A DNA stretch of 21,948 nucleotides from Friedmanniella sp. (GCA_025964935.1 JAOPXW010000323.1:1-21948), one strand, 5' to 3'; counted from the first letter of the stretch, positions 7,141-14,991 are shown. Notes: generated from the letters alone by a model not told the origin. Numbers and translations: made by a program.

Positions 7141-8102
7141 TCCTCCCGATGCTGTCCTTCGTGGAGCCCAGCCGGCTGTTGCTGATGGCGATCATCCCGG
7201 CCCTGGTCGGGTTCTATCTCTGGCTGGTGCAGCGCCGCCGCCGCCGCAACGCCAAGCTCGGCCGGACGATGTTCGACCTGGTCATCCCGCGTGACCGGAC
7301 CTGGCTCCGGCACGTCGCGGTCGGCCTGTCCATCCTCAGCCTGCTGACCCTCACCCTGGCCTTCGCCAAGCCCAAGGACCAGGTGGCCGTGCCGCGGGAG
7401 CGGGCCACCATCGTGGTCACCATCGACGTGTCGCTGTCCATGCAGGCGACCGACGTCGAGCCCAACCGGCTGGACGCCGCCAAGGCCGCGGCCGAGGCGT
7501 TCGTGACCTCCCTGCCGCCCAAGTTCAACGTCGCCCTGGTCTCCTTCGCCGGCACCGCCACCACGCTGGTGCCCCCGACCCTGGACCGCGGCGCGGTCAG
7601 CTCCGCCATCCAGGCGCTGCAGCCGGAGACGTCCACGGCCATCGGTGAGGGCATCTACACCTCGCTGGCCGCCCTGGCCCAGGTCCCGCCGGACCCCGAC
7701 AACCCGAAGGCGGTCGTCCCGGCCCGGATCGTGCTGCTGAGCGACGGCAAGACCCAGTACGGCCGGCCCTCGGACCAGGCCGCCCAGCAGGCCCGCAGCC
7801 AGAAGGTCCCGATCTACACGATTGCGTACGGGACCGCCGACGGGTACATCGAGATCAGCGGCCGACGGGAGCCGGTCCCGGTGGACCGGGCCGAGCTGGC
7901 CCGGGTCTCCAAGATCTCCGGGGGAGAGGCGTACACGGCGACCTCCGCCGGCCAGCTGCGCCAGGTCTACAAGGACATCGGCAGCTCGGTGGGTACCGAG
8001 AAGGTCGACAAGGAGGTCACCTCCCGGTACGCCGGCTTCGGGCTGGCCTTCGCCATCCTGGCCGCGATGGGGCTGATCTCGCTCGGCGCCCGCTGGCCCT
8101 GA
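7137..8102 (+). CDS. VWA-domain membrane protein, BatA-like (second copy)
   Basis: 321 residues, a clear paralogue of the gene just upstream. It has the same two N-terminal helices, a shared stretch around VPRERAT, and a metal site with D97 (DVSLSM), T167 (TSTAIGEG) and D203 (LLSDGK). The C-terminal helix also ends GARWP. Similarity along the full length points to tandem duplication followed by divergence. All metal-site residues are kept in both copies, so both are probably functional, perhaps as a heteromer. The ATG overlaps the previous stop by 4 bp. It ends the MoxR operon; 124 bp without an obvious terminator follow. Confidence 0.95.
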   Translation: MILPMLSFVEPSRLLLMAIIPALVGFYLWLVQRRRRRNAKLGRTMFDLVIPRDRTWLRHVAVGLSILSLLTLTLAFAKPKDQVAVPRERATIVVTIDVSLSMQATDVEPNRLDAAKAAAEAFVTSLPPKFNVALVSFAGTATTLVPPTLDRGAVSSAIQALQPETSTAIGEGIYTSLAALAQVPPDPDNPKAVVPARIVLLSDGKTQYGRPSDQAAQQARSQKVPIYTIAYGTADGYIEISGRREPVPVDRAELARVSKISGGEAYTATSAGQLRQVYKDIGSSVGTEKVDKEVTSRYAGFGLAFAILAAMGLISLGARWP

Positions 8103-8115
8103 CCGACCCCCGTTC

Positions 8116-8144
8116 GTGACTTCCCTTCCTCACAGGCGTATAAC
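8116..8144 (+). promoter_or_regulatory. predicted sigma-A promoter of the glycosidase gene
   Basis: GTGACT (8116-8121) and TATAAC (8139-8144) are 17 bp apart, matching four and five of the six consensus bases. The predicted start near 8151 gives a leader of about 75 nt to the ATG at 8227. This allows the gene to be transcribed apart from the upstream MoxR operon. Confidence 0.55.
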
Positions 8145-8226
8145 GAGGGCAGGGAGTCGCCCCGGGCCTTGCGGACTCGCTCGACGCGGCTGTCACCCAC
8201 GACCGTCTCAACGGAGAGGCTTGTCC

Positions 8227-10836
8227 ATGGCACGCATTCGGGGGAGGTCTGCGGCGGGAATCGCTGCGGCCGCATCCATGTTCCTGGTCGCCGCACCGCT
8301 CACGGTGCCCGCCCAGGCCGCACCACAACCGGTCCTGGACCGGGCCCTGCCGCGCTCGCCCGAGCTGTCGGAGACCACCCGGCTGTCGGAGCGTCGGGCG
8401 CTGGTCACCGGTGAGGACGGCTGGGTGCTGTCCTCGGCCGACGGCCGTTATCCGGCGGCGGGCTTCCACACCCGCGGTGAGATGGGCGGGTTCTGGACCC
8501 CGAACCTCAAGCTGCTGGACGGCATGTGGTTCGGCATCAACGGCGACTGGGTCGGCAAGGGCACCAGGACCACCTCCGGGTGGGGCTACGTGCGCACCGA
8601 TCTGCCCGTGACCCACGGCGTGGCCGCGAGCCGGACCGACCTGGTGCCCGACGGGGTGTCGGGGGCTCTGGTCGGGCTCAGCCTGCGCTCGGACCGGACC
8701 CGGACCGTCACCTTGCGGGCCGACGCCCATTCCGAGCTGATGGGCTCCTACCCGTGGGGGGAGACGACCCCCAGCCAGAAGACGGTCAACCTGGCCGACA
8801 CCGCCCGGGTCGCCGGCTCCCACCTGGTCTTCACCGACAAGGGGACGCCGCCGGACTCCAACGGTGAGTCCCACAACTGGGCCGCCGCGGTCGGGTCGAG
8901 CCTGACCCCCACCGCCACTGCGACCGGGCGGGACTACCGCGGCCCGCAGGACCCCGCCGTCGTCTGTCCCGCATCGGGGCCGACCGCTCCGACCCAGCCG
9001 CCGCTCTGCGACGACACCGAGTACGGCAACGGGGCCGGCGGCCAGCTGACCTACCGCGTACGCCTCAAGGCCGGGGCCACGACGACGGTCTGGTTCGGGG
9101 TCGGCGGATCCACCAAGGGGGCCGGACCGGCGCAGGCCGAGCTCCGGGCCGCCCTGTCGGACCCGGTCGCCGCCCTGCAGTCCAAGCTGGCCGACCGGCG
9201 TACGGTCAACGCCTCCAGCAACGTGTCGCTGCCCGGTGACCCGCTGCTCGCCCAGAGCGTGGCCTGGTCCAAGCAGATGCTCGCCGCCTCCGTCCAGGAG
9301 TCGACCGACGTCCACCTCCGCGTGGTCAACGCGGGCAAGGCCTACCCCAAGCCGACGGCGACCCTGCGGTCGATGCGCTGGCTCGGCGCCGGCTTCCCCG
9401 ACTACCCGTGGCTGTTCGGCACCGACGGGGAGTACACCGCGTACGCCGCCGTCGCCGCCGGCCAGTTCGGTCCGATCAAGGACCACCTGCGCGCACTCCG
9501 GGACGTCTCCCAGGCCGTCAACGGGGGCAGCGGCAAGATCGTGCACGAGGTCACCCCCGACGGCTCGGTCTACTTCGGGGCCAACGCCGACCCCGGCAAC
9601 ACCGATGAGTCCTCCAAGTACCCCTCCGCCGTCGCCCTGGTGTGGCGCTGGACCGGGGACCGGGCCTTCCTGAAGGACCTCTACCCGGCCAGCGTGAAGG
9701 CCATGCGGCACGTCGCCTCGCTCGACGCCGACGGCGACGGCTGGCCCGAGGGCCTCGGCAACGTCGAGCGCAACGGGATGGGACAGGAGAAGCTGGACAA
9801 CGCGGTGTACGCCATCCGTGGCTACGCCGACCTGGCCGACCTGGCTCGCGCCCGGGGTGACGTGAAGACCCGCCGCTGGGCGACCGACCACGCCGAGCGG
9901 CTGCTGCGGACCTTCGAGAAGACCTGGTGGTACGGCGGGGACACCCGCTCCTACGCCGACTCGCTGAAGGACCCGGGCAACGTCCAGGTGTTCCAGCGGC
10001 ACTGGATCGGGCTCACCCCCACCGACGCGGTGCTGCCGGCCCTGCCGGGCCGGGCCTCGGCTCCGCTGGCCTCGCGCGCCCACGCGGTGGCCACGCTCAA
10101 GGAGCACGAGGAGCCCTGCTACACCGGCCCGCTCGGGCTCTACCACACCGGCACCGGGCCGACGTCGGCCACCGGCGGCAACACCGGGGCCAGCTGTGAC
10201 TCGGTCGTCTCGGAGGTGCCCAGCGAGACGAGCATCTTCACCCTCAACTCCGCGATCGCGGCGGTCAGCGAGGGCAACTACGGCCGGCTGGGCGCCGGCC
10301 AGCAGGGCGTCTACACCCACGGCAACGCCAAGGCTCAGCTCGACCCGAGCCTGTGGGAGATGCCCGGCATGATGCCGGAGATCGTGCCCGGCGGATCCTT
10401 CGGGGCCAACATCGACAAGCGCTTCACCGAGCGCTCGATGGTGATGCAGGCCTGGGGGGCGTACGGGGTGCTGTGGCCCGTCATCCACCAGTACCTGGGG
10501 GTCTCGCCCGACATGGGCCGGGGCCGGGTCACCGTGGTCCCGCAGGTGCCCGCGGGTCAGACCACCGCGTCGGGGAGCAGGATCCTGCTCGGCCGGTCGA
10601 GCATCGACGTGACCGCCCGGCACCAGGGTCAGCGCTACGAGACCACCGTCACCCGGCACGCCCGGATGGCTCTCACGGTCGGGGCGACCCTGCCCCGCGG
10701 CTCCCACGTGGCCTCGGTCCGGGTCAACGGGACCAAGGTGAAGGCCAAGCTGGTCACGACGACCCGGGGCCTGGAGGTCCGGGTCCCGGTCGGTCAGGGT
10801 CAGGGCCGCACCACCCTGGTGGTGACGCGCTCCTGA
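8227..10836 (+). CDS. secreted six-hairpin glycosidase-like protein (glycogen-debranching-like)
   Basis: 869 residues. Residues 1-32 form a Sec signal peptide: basic start, hydrophobic core, AQAAP cleavage region. A region to about 340 probably forms beta-sandwich modules. From about 380 to 760 the sequence has the look of an (alpha/alpha)6 toroid: DYPWLFGTDGEYT near 392, DADGDGWPEGLG near 500, and a WEMPGMMPE segment near 710. The final 100 residues look like a beta domain. Such folds occur in debranching enzymes and related glycoside hydrolases; I cannot assign a GH family, the catalytic pair or the polysaccharide. ATG at 8227 follows GGAGAGG by 7 nt and begins exactly at the signal peptide. 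It has its own promoter and a strong downstream hairpin, so it is probably monocistronic. Confidence 0.82.
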   Translation: MARIRGRSAAGIAAAASMFLVAAPLTVPAQAAPQPVLDRALPRSPELSETTRLSERRALVTGEDGWVLSSADGRYPAAGFHTRGEMGGFWTPNLKLLDGMWFGINGDWVGKGTRTTSGWGYVRTDLPVTHGVAASRTDLVPDGVSGALVGLSLRSDRTRTVTLRADAHSELMGSYPWGETTPSQKTVNLADTARVAGSHLVFTDKGTPPDSNGESHNWAAAVGSSLTPTATATGRDYRGPQDPAVVCPASGPTAPTQPPLCDDTEYGNGAGGQLTYRVRLKAGATTTVWFGVGGSTKGAGPAQAELRAALSDPVAALQSKLADRRTVNASSNVSLPGDPLLAQSVAWSKQMLAASVQESTDVHLRVVNAGKAYPKPTATLRSMRWLGAGFPDYPWLFGTDGEYTAYAAVAAGQFGPIKDHLRALRDVSQAVNGGSGKIVHEVTPDGSVYFGANADPGNTDESSKYPSAVALVWRWTGDRAFLKDLYPASVKAMRHVASLDADGDGWPEGLGNVERNGMGQEKLDNAVYAIRGYADLADLARARGDVKTRRWATDHAERLLRTFEKTWWYGGDTRSYADSLKDPGNVQVFQRHWIGLTPTDAVLPALPGRASAPLASRAHAVATLKEHEEPCYTGPLGLYHTGTGPTSATGGNTGASCDSVVSEVPSETSIFTLNSAIAAVSEGNYGRLGAGQQGVYTHGNAKAQLDPSLWEMPGMMPEIVPGGSFGANIDKRFTERSMVMQAWGAYGVLWPVIHQYLGVSPDMGRGRVTVVPQVPAGQTTASGSRILLGRSSIDVTARHQGQRYETTVTRHARMALTVGATLPRGSHVASVRVNGTKVKAKLVTTTRGLEVRVPVGQGQGRTTLVVTRS

Positions 10837-10852
10837 GGTCGGTCCACGGGTC

Positions 10853-10895
10853 AGCACCGGGGGCGGGTCGGCGAGGCCGGCCCGCCCTCGGTGCT
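10853..10895 (+). terminator. GC-rich hairpin after the glycosidase gene
   Basis: AGCACCG pairs perfectly with CGGTGCT, and the arms continue inward with GGCGGG against CCCGCC around a short loop. It starts 16 nt after the stop codon. No T-run follows, as is common for actinobacterial terminators. Confidence 0.7.
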
Positions 10896-10901
10896 CCCCG
10901 T

Positions 10902-10907
10902 TAGGCT
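10902..10907 (+). promoter_or_regulatory. -10 box for a leaderless yggS transcript
   Basis: TAGGCT fits TANNNT and ends six bases before the ATG at 10914. That spacing puts transcription start at or next to the A of the start codon. There is no Shine-Dalgarno sequence between terminator and gene, which agrees with a leaderless mRNA. Confidence 0.65.
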
Positions 10908-10913
10908 GGCGGG

Positions 10914-11606
10914 ATGGGGTCCGTAGCGAGCAACCTGGCGGACGTGCAGGCCCGGATCGAGCGGGCCTGTCGCGACGCCGGTCGGGACCCGGCCGAGGTC
11001 CGGCTGATGGTGGTGAGCAAGACCCACCCGCCGGAGCTGGTGGCGGAGGCGTACGCGGCCGGCGCCCGGCTGTTCGGGGAGAACAAGGCCCAGGAGGCCG
11101 CCGCCAAGGCCGCGGCCCTGACCGACCTCCCGGACCTGCGGTGGGCCATGATCGGCCACCTGCAGACCAACAAGGCCAAAGACGTGGTCGGGTTCGCCGA
11201 CGAGTTCCACGCCCTCGACTCCACCAAGCTCGCCGGCGCGCTGGACCGCCGGCTGCAGGAGCTGGGGCGGAGCCTGGACGTCTTCGTCCAGGTCAACTCC
11301 TCCGGCGAGGACAGCAAGTCCGGGCTGCCGCCGGCGGAGGTGGAGGCGTTCGCGGTCGAGCTGCAGGCGTACGCCGGCCTGCGGGTCCGGGGGCTGATGA
11401 CCCTGGCCGTCTACTCCGAGGACCGCGACGAGGTCGCCGCCTGCTTCGCGCGGATGCGCGACCTGCAGACCCGGCTGCGTCACCTCGATGCCGCCGCCGG
11501 CAGCTACGACGAGCTGTCGATGGGGATGTCGGGGGACTACGAGCTGGCGATCGCGTACGGCGCCACCACCGTCCGCGTCGGTCAGGCCCTGTTCGGCGCC
11601 CGCTGA
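10914..11606 (+). CDS. YggS/PLPBP family pyridoxal-phosphate homeostasis protein
   Basis: 230 residues, the usual length. It is an alanine-racemase-like TIM barrel without the second domain. The PLP lysine is K36 in VVSKTHP. GENKAQEA, the HLQTNKAK stretch, a VNSSGEDSKSGL stretch and the ending SMGMSGD(Y/F)ELAI with the phosphate-binding GATTVRVG follow in family order. The protein binds PLP and buffers its supply in the cytoplasm; no enzyme activity is known. In many actinobacteria the homologue sits next to the cell-division gene ftsZ or sepF, but here it stands alone between the glycosidase and a convergent LacI gene. The start follows the leaderless promoter rather than a ribosome site. 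Confidence 0.96.
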   Translation: MGSVASNLADVQARIERACRDAGRDPAEVRLMVVSKTHPPELVAEAYAAGARLFGENKAQEAAAKAAALTDLPDLRWAMIGHLQTNKAKDVVGFADEFHALDSTKLAGALDRRLQELGRSLDVFVQVNSSGEDSKSGLPPAEVEAFAVELQAYAGLRVRGLMTLAVYSEDRDEVAACFARMRDLQTRLRHLDAAAGSYDELSMGMSGDYELAIAYGATTVRVGQALFGAR

Positions 11607-11639
11607 GCCCTGAGGGATGTCGCAGGCCCGCCCAGGGGT

Positions 11640-12662
11640 TCAGTCGGCCCGCGGCACGGTGGTGGAGTGGCGGTGGACCAGGGTCGGGGTGACCAGCTGC
11701 GCCCCGGGGGGGAGCCCCGGGTCGGCCAGCCGCGCCACCAGGACGGCTGCGGCCCGCACCCCGATCTGGTGGCTCAGCCCGTCGACCGTGGTCAGCCGCA
11801 GCAGGTGGGCCGAGGCCAGGGCTGAGTTGTCGTAGCCGATCAGCGACACGTCCTCGGGGTAGCGCAGCCCGGCGTCGTGCAGGGCTCCGGCGACCCCCAG
11901 CGCCATGGTGTCGTTGGCCGCGAAGATGGCGGTCAGGTCGGGTCGCTCGGCCAGCAGCCGCCGCGCCGCGTGGTAGCCGTCCGCCTCGGTGGCGGTCCCC
12001 GGCGCCGCGTACACGGGAGCGGGGAGCCCGGCTGCGGTCATCGTCGCGACGAACCCCTCGGCCCGACGGCGGGCCGCCCCGCCGGGCCCCGTCAGGTGGC
12101 CGACCCGACGGTGCCCGAGGTCGAGCAGGTGGCGGGTGGCCAGTCGGCCGCCGGTCAGGTCGTCGTTGGCCACCACGTCGGCGCCGGCGATCGCGTGGTC
12201 GCGACCGCCCACGACGACCACGGGCACGTCCCCGGTCACCCCGGACAGCTCGTCCGTGGGCTCCATGGCCACGACGACGGCGTCGACCCGGAGGGACAGG
12301 AAGCCGTCCAGGGCGGAGCGCGCCGAGCCGCTGACCGTGCTGTCGGCCACGGCGACCCGGTAGCCCAGCGGGGTCAGGGTCTGCTGCATCCCGGCCAGCA
12401 GCTCCACGAACCACAGGTTGCGGTAGTCGTCGAGCATCACCCCGACGGTTCGGGTGCTGGTGGAGGCCAGCGCGGCGGCGGCGGCGCTGGGGCGGTAGCC
12501 CAGCTCCGTGATGGCCGCCTGGACCGCGGCCCGGCGCGCAGGGGAGACCTGGGGTGAGTTCCGCAGCACGAGCGAGACCAGCGACTTGGAGACCCCGGCC
12601 GCCGCAGCGACGTCGTAGATCGTGGGCCGCCGCTCGGACGGCCGCGGATCGCTCTCAGACAT
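11640..12662 (-). CDS. LacI-family transcriptional repressor
   Basis: 340 residues. A helix-turn-helix at about 13-35 (TIYDVAAAAGVSKSLVSLVL) leads into the hinge helix ending near ALAS. A periplasmic-binding-protein-like sensor domain follows with the typical FAANDTMALG and VSLIGYDNS motifs. This family usually represses sugar catabolism genes until a sugar or its metabolite binds. The gene is divergent from a dehydrogenase/isomerase pair whose promoter carries a LacI-type palindrome, so it very probably controls that pair and perhaps itself. ATG at 12662 is preceded by GGAAGG. The 3' end converges on yggS with 33 bp between the stops. Confidence 0.95.
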   Translation of the reverse strand: MSESDPRPSERRPTIYDVAAAAGVSKSLVSLVLRNSPQVSPARRAAVQAAITELGYRPSAAAAALASTSTRTVGVMLDDYRNLWFVELLAGMQQTLTPLGYRVAVADSTVSGSARSALDGFLSLRVDAVVVAMEPTDELSGVTGDVPVVVVGGRDHAIAGADVVANDDLTGGRLATRHLLDLGHRRVGHLTGPGGAARRRAEGFVATMTAAGLPAPVYAAPGTATEADGYHAARRLLAERPDLTAIFAANDTMALGVAGALHDAGLRYPEDVSLIGYDNSALASAHLLRLTTVDGLSHQIGVRAAAVLVARLADPGLPPGAQLVTPTLVHRHSTTVPRAD

Positions 12663-12677
12663 GGCACCTTCCGGACA

Positions 12678-12706
12678 TTGACAGGACAAACAGACGTACC
12701 TACGCT
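12678..12706 (+). promoter_or_regulatory. strong sigma-A promoter of the dehydrogenase/isomerase operon
   Basis: TTGACA (12678-12683) is a perfect -35. After 17 bp TACGCT (12701-12706) fits the TANNNT -10. The predicted start is near 12713, inside the operator palindrome. Confidence 0.85.
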
Positions 12707-12709
12707 GGA

Positions 12710-12721
12710 TGGAGCGCTCCA
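12710..12721. promoter_or_regulatory. LacI-type operator palindrome
   Basis: TGGAGCGCTCCA is a perfect 12-bp palindrome with the central CG common to LacI-family operators. It spans the predicted transcription start of the enzyme operon and lies 48 bp from the start codon of the repressor gene. Binding there would block initiation. The assignment to the adjacent repressor is inferred from position. Confidence 0.82.
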
Positions 12722-12737
12722 ATCCGGGGCCATCGTA

Positions 12738-12756
12738 GCCGACCGCCTCGGTCGGC
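12738..12756 (+). promoter_or_regulatory. leader hairpin between operator and ribosome site
   Basis: GCCGACCG pairs with CGGTCGGC around loop CCT: an 8-bp perfect stem in the 5' leader, ending about 10 nt before the AGGAG ribosome site. It could stabilise the mRNA, affect translation, or be a second protein-binding site. No T-run follows, so a terminator/attenuator role is not supported. Confidence 0.5.
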
Positions 12757-12777
12757 CGGTCTCAGTGAGGAGAGTCC

Positions 12778-13956
12778 ATGGCGCAAGGTCTGGGTGTCGC
12801 CGTCATCGGCGCAGGGATGGCGGGCAAGGCGCACGCGGCGGCGTACCGCGTCGCCCCGACGTTGTTCGACCCGGTGCTGCCGCCGATCCGCCTGGTGTCC
12901 ATCGGGGACGCCAACCCGCAGTTCGGCGACGTCGCCGCCCGCCGGTTCGGCTACGAGCGCACCGACGCGTGCTGGCAGGCGATCGCCGAGTCCGACGACA
13001 TCGACGTGGTCAGCGTGGTGGTCGCGAACCGCCTGCACCTGGAGATCGTGGAGGGGCTGCTGGCGGCCGGCAAGCACGTCCTGTGCGAGAAGCCGCTGGC
13101 CGACACCCTGGCGAGCGCCCGGGCCATGGCCGACCTCGCCGCCGGGGCGAGCGGGCTGGCCCGGGTCGGGTTCACCTACCGGCGCACCCCCGGTATCGCC
13201 TACCTGAAGGAGCTCCTCGACACCGGTGTGCTCGGCCGGGTGCTGCACGTGAGCGGGCGCTACTGGACCGACTACGGCGCCAGTCCACAGGCCCCGATGA
13301 GCTGGCGCTACCAGGGCGGCCCGGGATCCGGTGCCCTGGCCGACGTGGGCTCGCACCTGTCGTACGTGGCCGAGTTCCTGGCCGGCGACCTGCAGTCGGT
13401 CAGTGGGGGCCGGCTGAGCACGGTCATCGGAAGCCGTCCGCTGCCGCTGGCGGCCGTGATGGGCCACGACCACGTGGCGGTCAGCGACGAGCACGCCGAC
13501 GTCGAGAACGACGACTACGCGGCCTTCTCCGCCACCTTCGCCGGCGGGGTGGGGGCCTTCGAGGTCTCCCGGGTCGCCGCCGGCCACGCCAACTCCCTGA
13601 TCGTCGAGGTGTTCTGCGAGAACGGCGCGGCCACCTTCGACCAGCGCCGGCCCGCCGAGATCGGCCTGTTCCTGAACGAGGGCCCGACGGCCCGGAACGG
13701 CTACCGGCAGGTCCTGCTCGGCCCCGAGCACCCCTACCTCGCCTCCGGCCTGGCCATGGACGCCGTCGGGGTCGGGTTCGGCCAGAACGACGCCTTCGCC
13801 TACCAGGCGCGGGCCTTCCTGGAGGAGGTGGCCGGGGTCGACCCCACGGCCGCCCTTCCCCCCTGCGCCACCTTCGCCGAAGGTGTCCACAACATGGAGA
13901 TCCTGGCCGCCGTGAGCGAGTCAGCCCTCCACCACGGAAAGGTCGTCTCCCTGTGA
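12778..13956 (+). CDS. Gfo/Idh/MocA-family NAD(P)-dependent sugar dehydrogenase
   Basis: 392 residues. The N-terminal Rossmann fold has GAGMAG at 11-16, and CEKPLADT with K105 is the family's catalytic lysine region. The C-terminal alpha/beta domain has the DVGSHLSYV stretch that supplies the other active-site His/Asp. Members oxidise or reduce sugars, inositols or glycosides in the cytoplasm; the substrate is not deducible. The start follows AGGAG by 5-6 nt. It is the first gene of a two-gene operon driven by the LacI-type promoter, and its stop overlaps the GTG of the isomerase gene. No sugar transporter lies near, so uptake is encoded elsewhere. Confidence 0.95.
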   Translation: MAQGLGVAVIGAGMAGKAHAAAYRVAPTLFDPVLPPIRLVSIGDANPQFGDVAARRFGYERTDACWQAIAESDDIDVVSVVVANRLHLEIVEGLLAAGKHVLCEKPLADTLASARAMADLAAGASGLARVGFTYRRTPGIAYLKELLDTGVLGRVLHVSGRYWTDYGASPQAPMSWRYQGGPGSGALADVGSHLSYVAEFLAGDLQSVSGGRLSTVIGSRPLPLAAVMGHDHVAVSDEHADVENDDYAAFSATFAGGVGAFEVSRVAAGHANSLIVEVFCENGAATFDQRRPAEIGLFLNEGPTARNGYRQVLLGPEHPYLASGLAMDAVGVGFGQNDAFAYQARAFLEEVAGVDPTAALPPCATFAEGVHNMEILAAVSESALHHGKVVSL

Positions 13957-14951
13957 AGTTCGGCGTCTACACCGCGATCCTGCACGACCGGCCCCTGCCC
14001 GAGGCCCTCGACGTCATCGCCGGGCTCGGTCTCGAGGCGGCCGAGATCAACGCCGGCGGGTTCCTGCCGCCGGTGCACATCCCGATCGACGACATCCTGG
14101 CGAGCCAGTCCGCGCGCGAGGACTACCTGGGCATCTTCGCCGAGAAGGGCATCGAGCTCGCCGGCCTGAACGTCAACGGCAACCCGCTGCACCCGCATCC
14201 CGCCATCGGTCCCCGGCACGCCGAGGACCTGCGTCGGGCCATCCGGGCGGCCGGCGCGTTGGGCCAGACCCGGGTGGTGACCATGTCGGGGCTGCCCGGC
14301 GGCGAGGCCTCGGCCACCGTGCCGAGCTGGACGGTCAACGCTTGGAACTCCGGCGCGCTGGACGTCCTGGACTACCAGTGGGAGCAGGTGGCGGTCCCGT
14401 TCTGGCGGGAGATCGACGCCCTGGCCGCCGACCACGGGGTTACGGTGGCCATCGAGATGCACCCGCAGAACCTGGTCTTCAGCCCGCCGACGATGCTCGA
14501 GCTGATCGAGCGGGTCGGGGCCACCCACATCGGGGCCGAGATGGACCCCAGCCACCTGTTCTGGCAGGGGATGGACCCGGTGGCGGCGGTGGAGTTCCTC
14601 GGGCCGGTCGTGGTCCACGCGGCGGCCAAGGACGTCCGGATCAACCCGAACTGCACCGTCTACGGCGTCCTGGACAACCGCTTCCGGCGGCTGCGGGCCG
14701 ACGAGGACCGGGTGGGGCTGGGCGGTCACGAGTTCGTCAACGAGTGGCCGAGGGACTCGGCCTGGGACTTCGTCGCCCTCGGCCACGGGCACGACCAGGA
14801 CTTCTGGTCGGCGTTCGTCCAGGCCCTGTACGCCGTCGACCCGGAGATGGCGGTCAACATCGAGCACGAGGACGTCTCGCTCGGGCGCATCGAGGGTCTG
14901 CAGGCGGCCGCCGAGGTGCTGAAGAAGGCCGCGGCGACCCTGCCGGCCTGA
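13953..14951 (+). CDS. sugar-phosphate isomerase/epimerase-like TIM-barrel protein (AP-endonuclease 2 fold)
   Basis: 332 residues of the xylose-isomerase-like TIM-barrel superfamily. Candidate metal ligands are at the expected strand ends: E168 (VAIEMHP), D198 and H201 (AEMDPSHL), H222 (VVHAAAKD) and E304 (NIEHED). Related proteins (IolE, IolI, IolH, EboC-like and others) isomerise or dehydrate keto-sugars or inositols. With the dehydrogenase just upstream, an oxidise-then-isomerise route for a sugar or cyclitol is likely. The GTG overlaps the previous stop (GTGA), so I take it as the start; an in-frame reading continues upstream through the dehydrogenase gene but is only a shadow. The exact reaction is unknown. 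Confidence 0.92.
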   Translation: MKFGVYTAILHDRPLPEALDVIAGLGLEAAEINAGGFLPPVHIPIDDILASQSAREDYLGIFAEKGIELAGLNVNGNPLHPHPAIGPRHAEDLRRAIRAAGALGQTRVVTMSGLPGGEASATVPSWTVNAWNSGALDVLDYQWEQVAVPFWREIDALAADHGVTVAIEMHPQNLVFSPPTMLELIERVGATHIGAEMDPSHLFWQGMDPVAAVEFLGPVVVHAAAKDVRINPNCTVYGVLDNRFRRLRADEDRVGLGGHEFVNEWPRDSAWDFVALGHGHDQDFWSAFVQALYAVDPEMAVNIEHEDVSLGRIEGLQAAAEVLKKAAATLPA

Positions 14952-14952
14952 G

Positions 14953-14967
14953 CGCCGTGCGCCGGCG
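14953..14967 (+). terminator. short GC hairpin after the isomerase gene
   Basis: CGCCG pairs with CGGCG around a 5-nt loop starting two bases after the stop codon. It is weak and has no T-run. It may be chance in this base composition. Confidence 0.25.
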
Positions 14968-14979
14968 TGCGCCACGGAG

Positions 14980-14985
14980 CACACT
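14980..14985 (+). promoter_or_regulatory. possible leaderless -10 box of the DksA-like gene
   Basis: CACACT lies six bases before the GTG at 14992, the same spacing as at yggS and the peptidase gene, but its first base departs from TANNNT. No Shine-Dalgarno sequence is near, which slightly favours a leaderless start. Confidence 0.35.
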
Positions 14986-14991
14986 GGTCGG

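Noticed and set aside
8116..8226. Earlier start for the glycosidase at 8116
   Set aside because: It would place 37 codons before the signal peptide and overlap the promoter; the ATG at 8227 has a good ribosome site and starts the signal peptide.
8017..10857. 946-codon open frame on the minus strand opposite the glycosidase gene
   Set aside because: Antisense shadow: low-complexity composition and no ribosome site or family motif, while the plus strand has a signal peptide and coherent domains.
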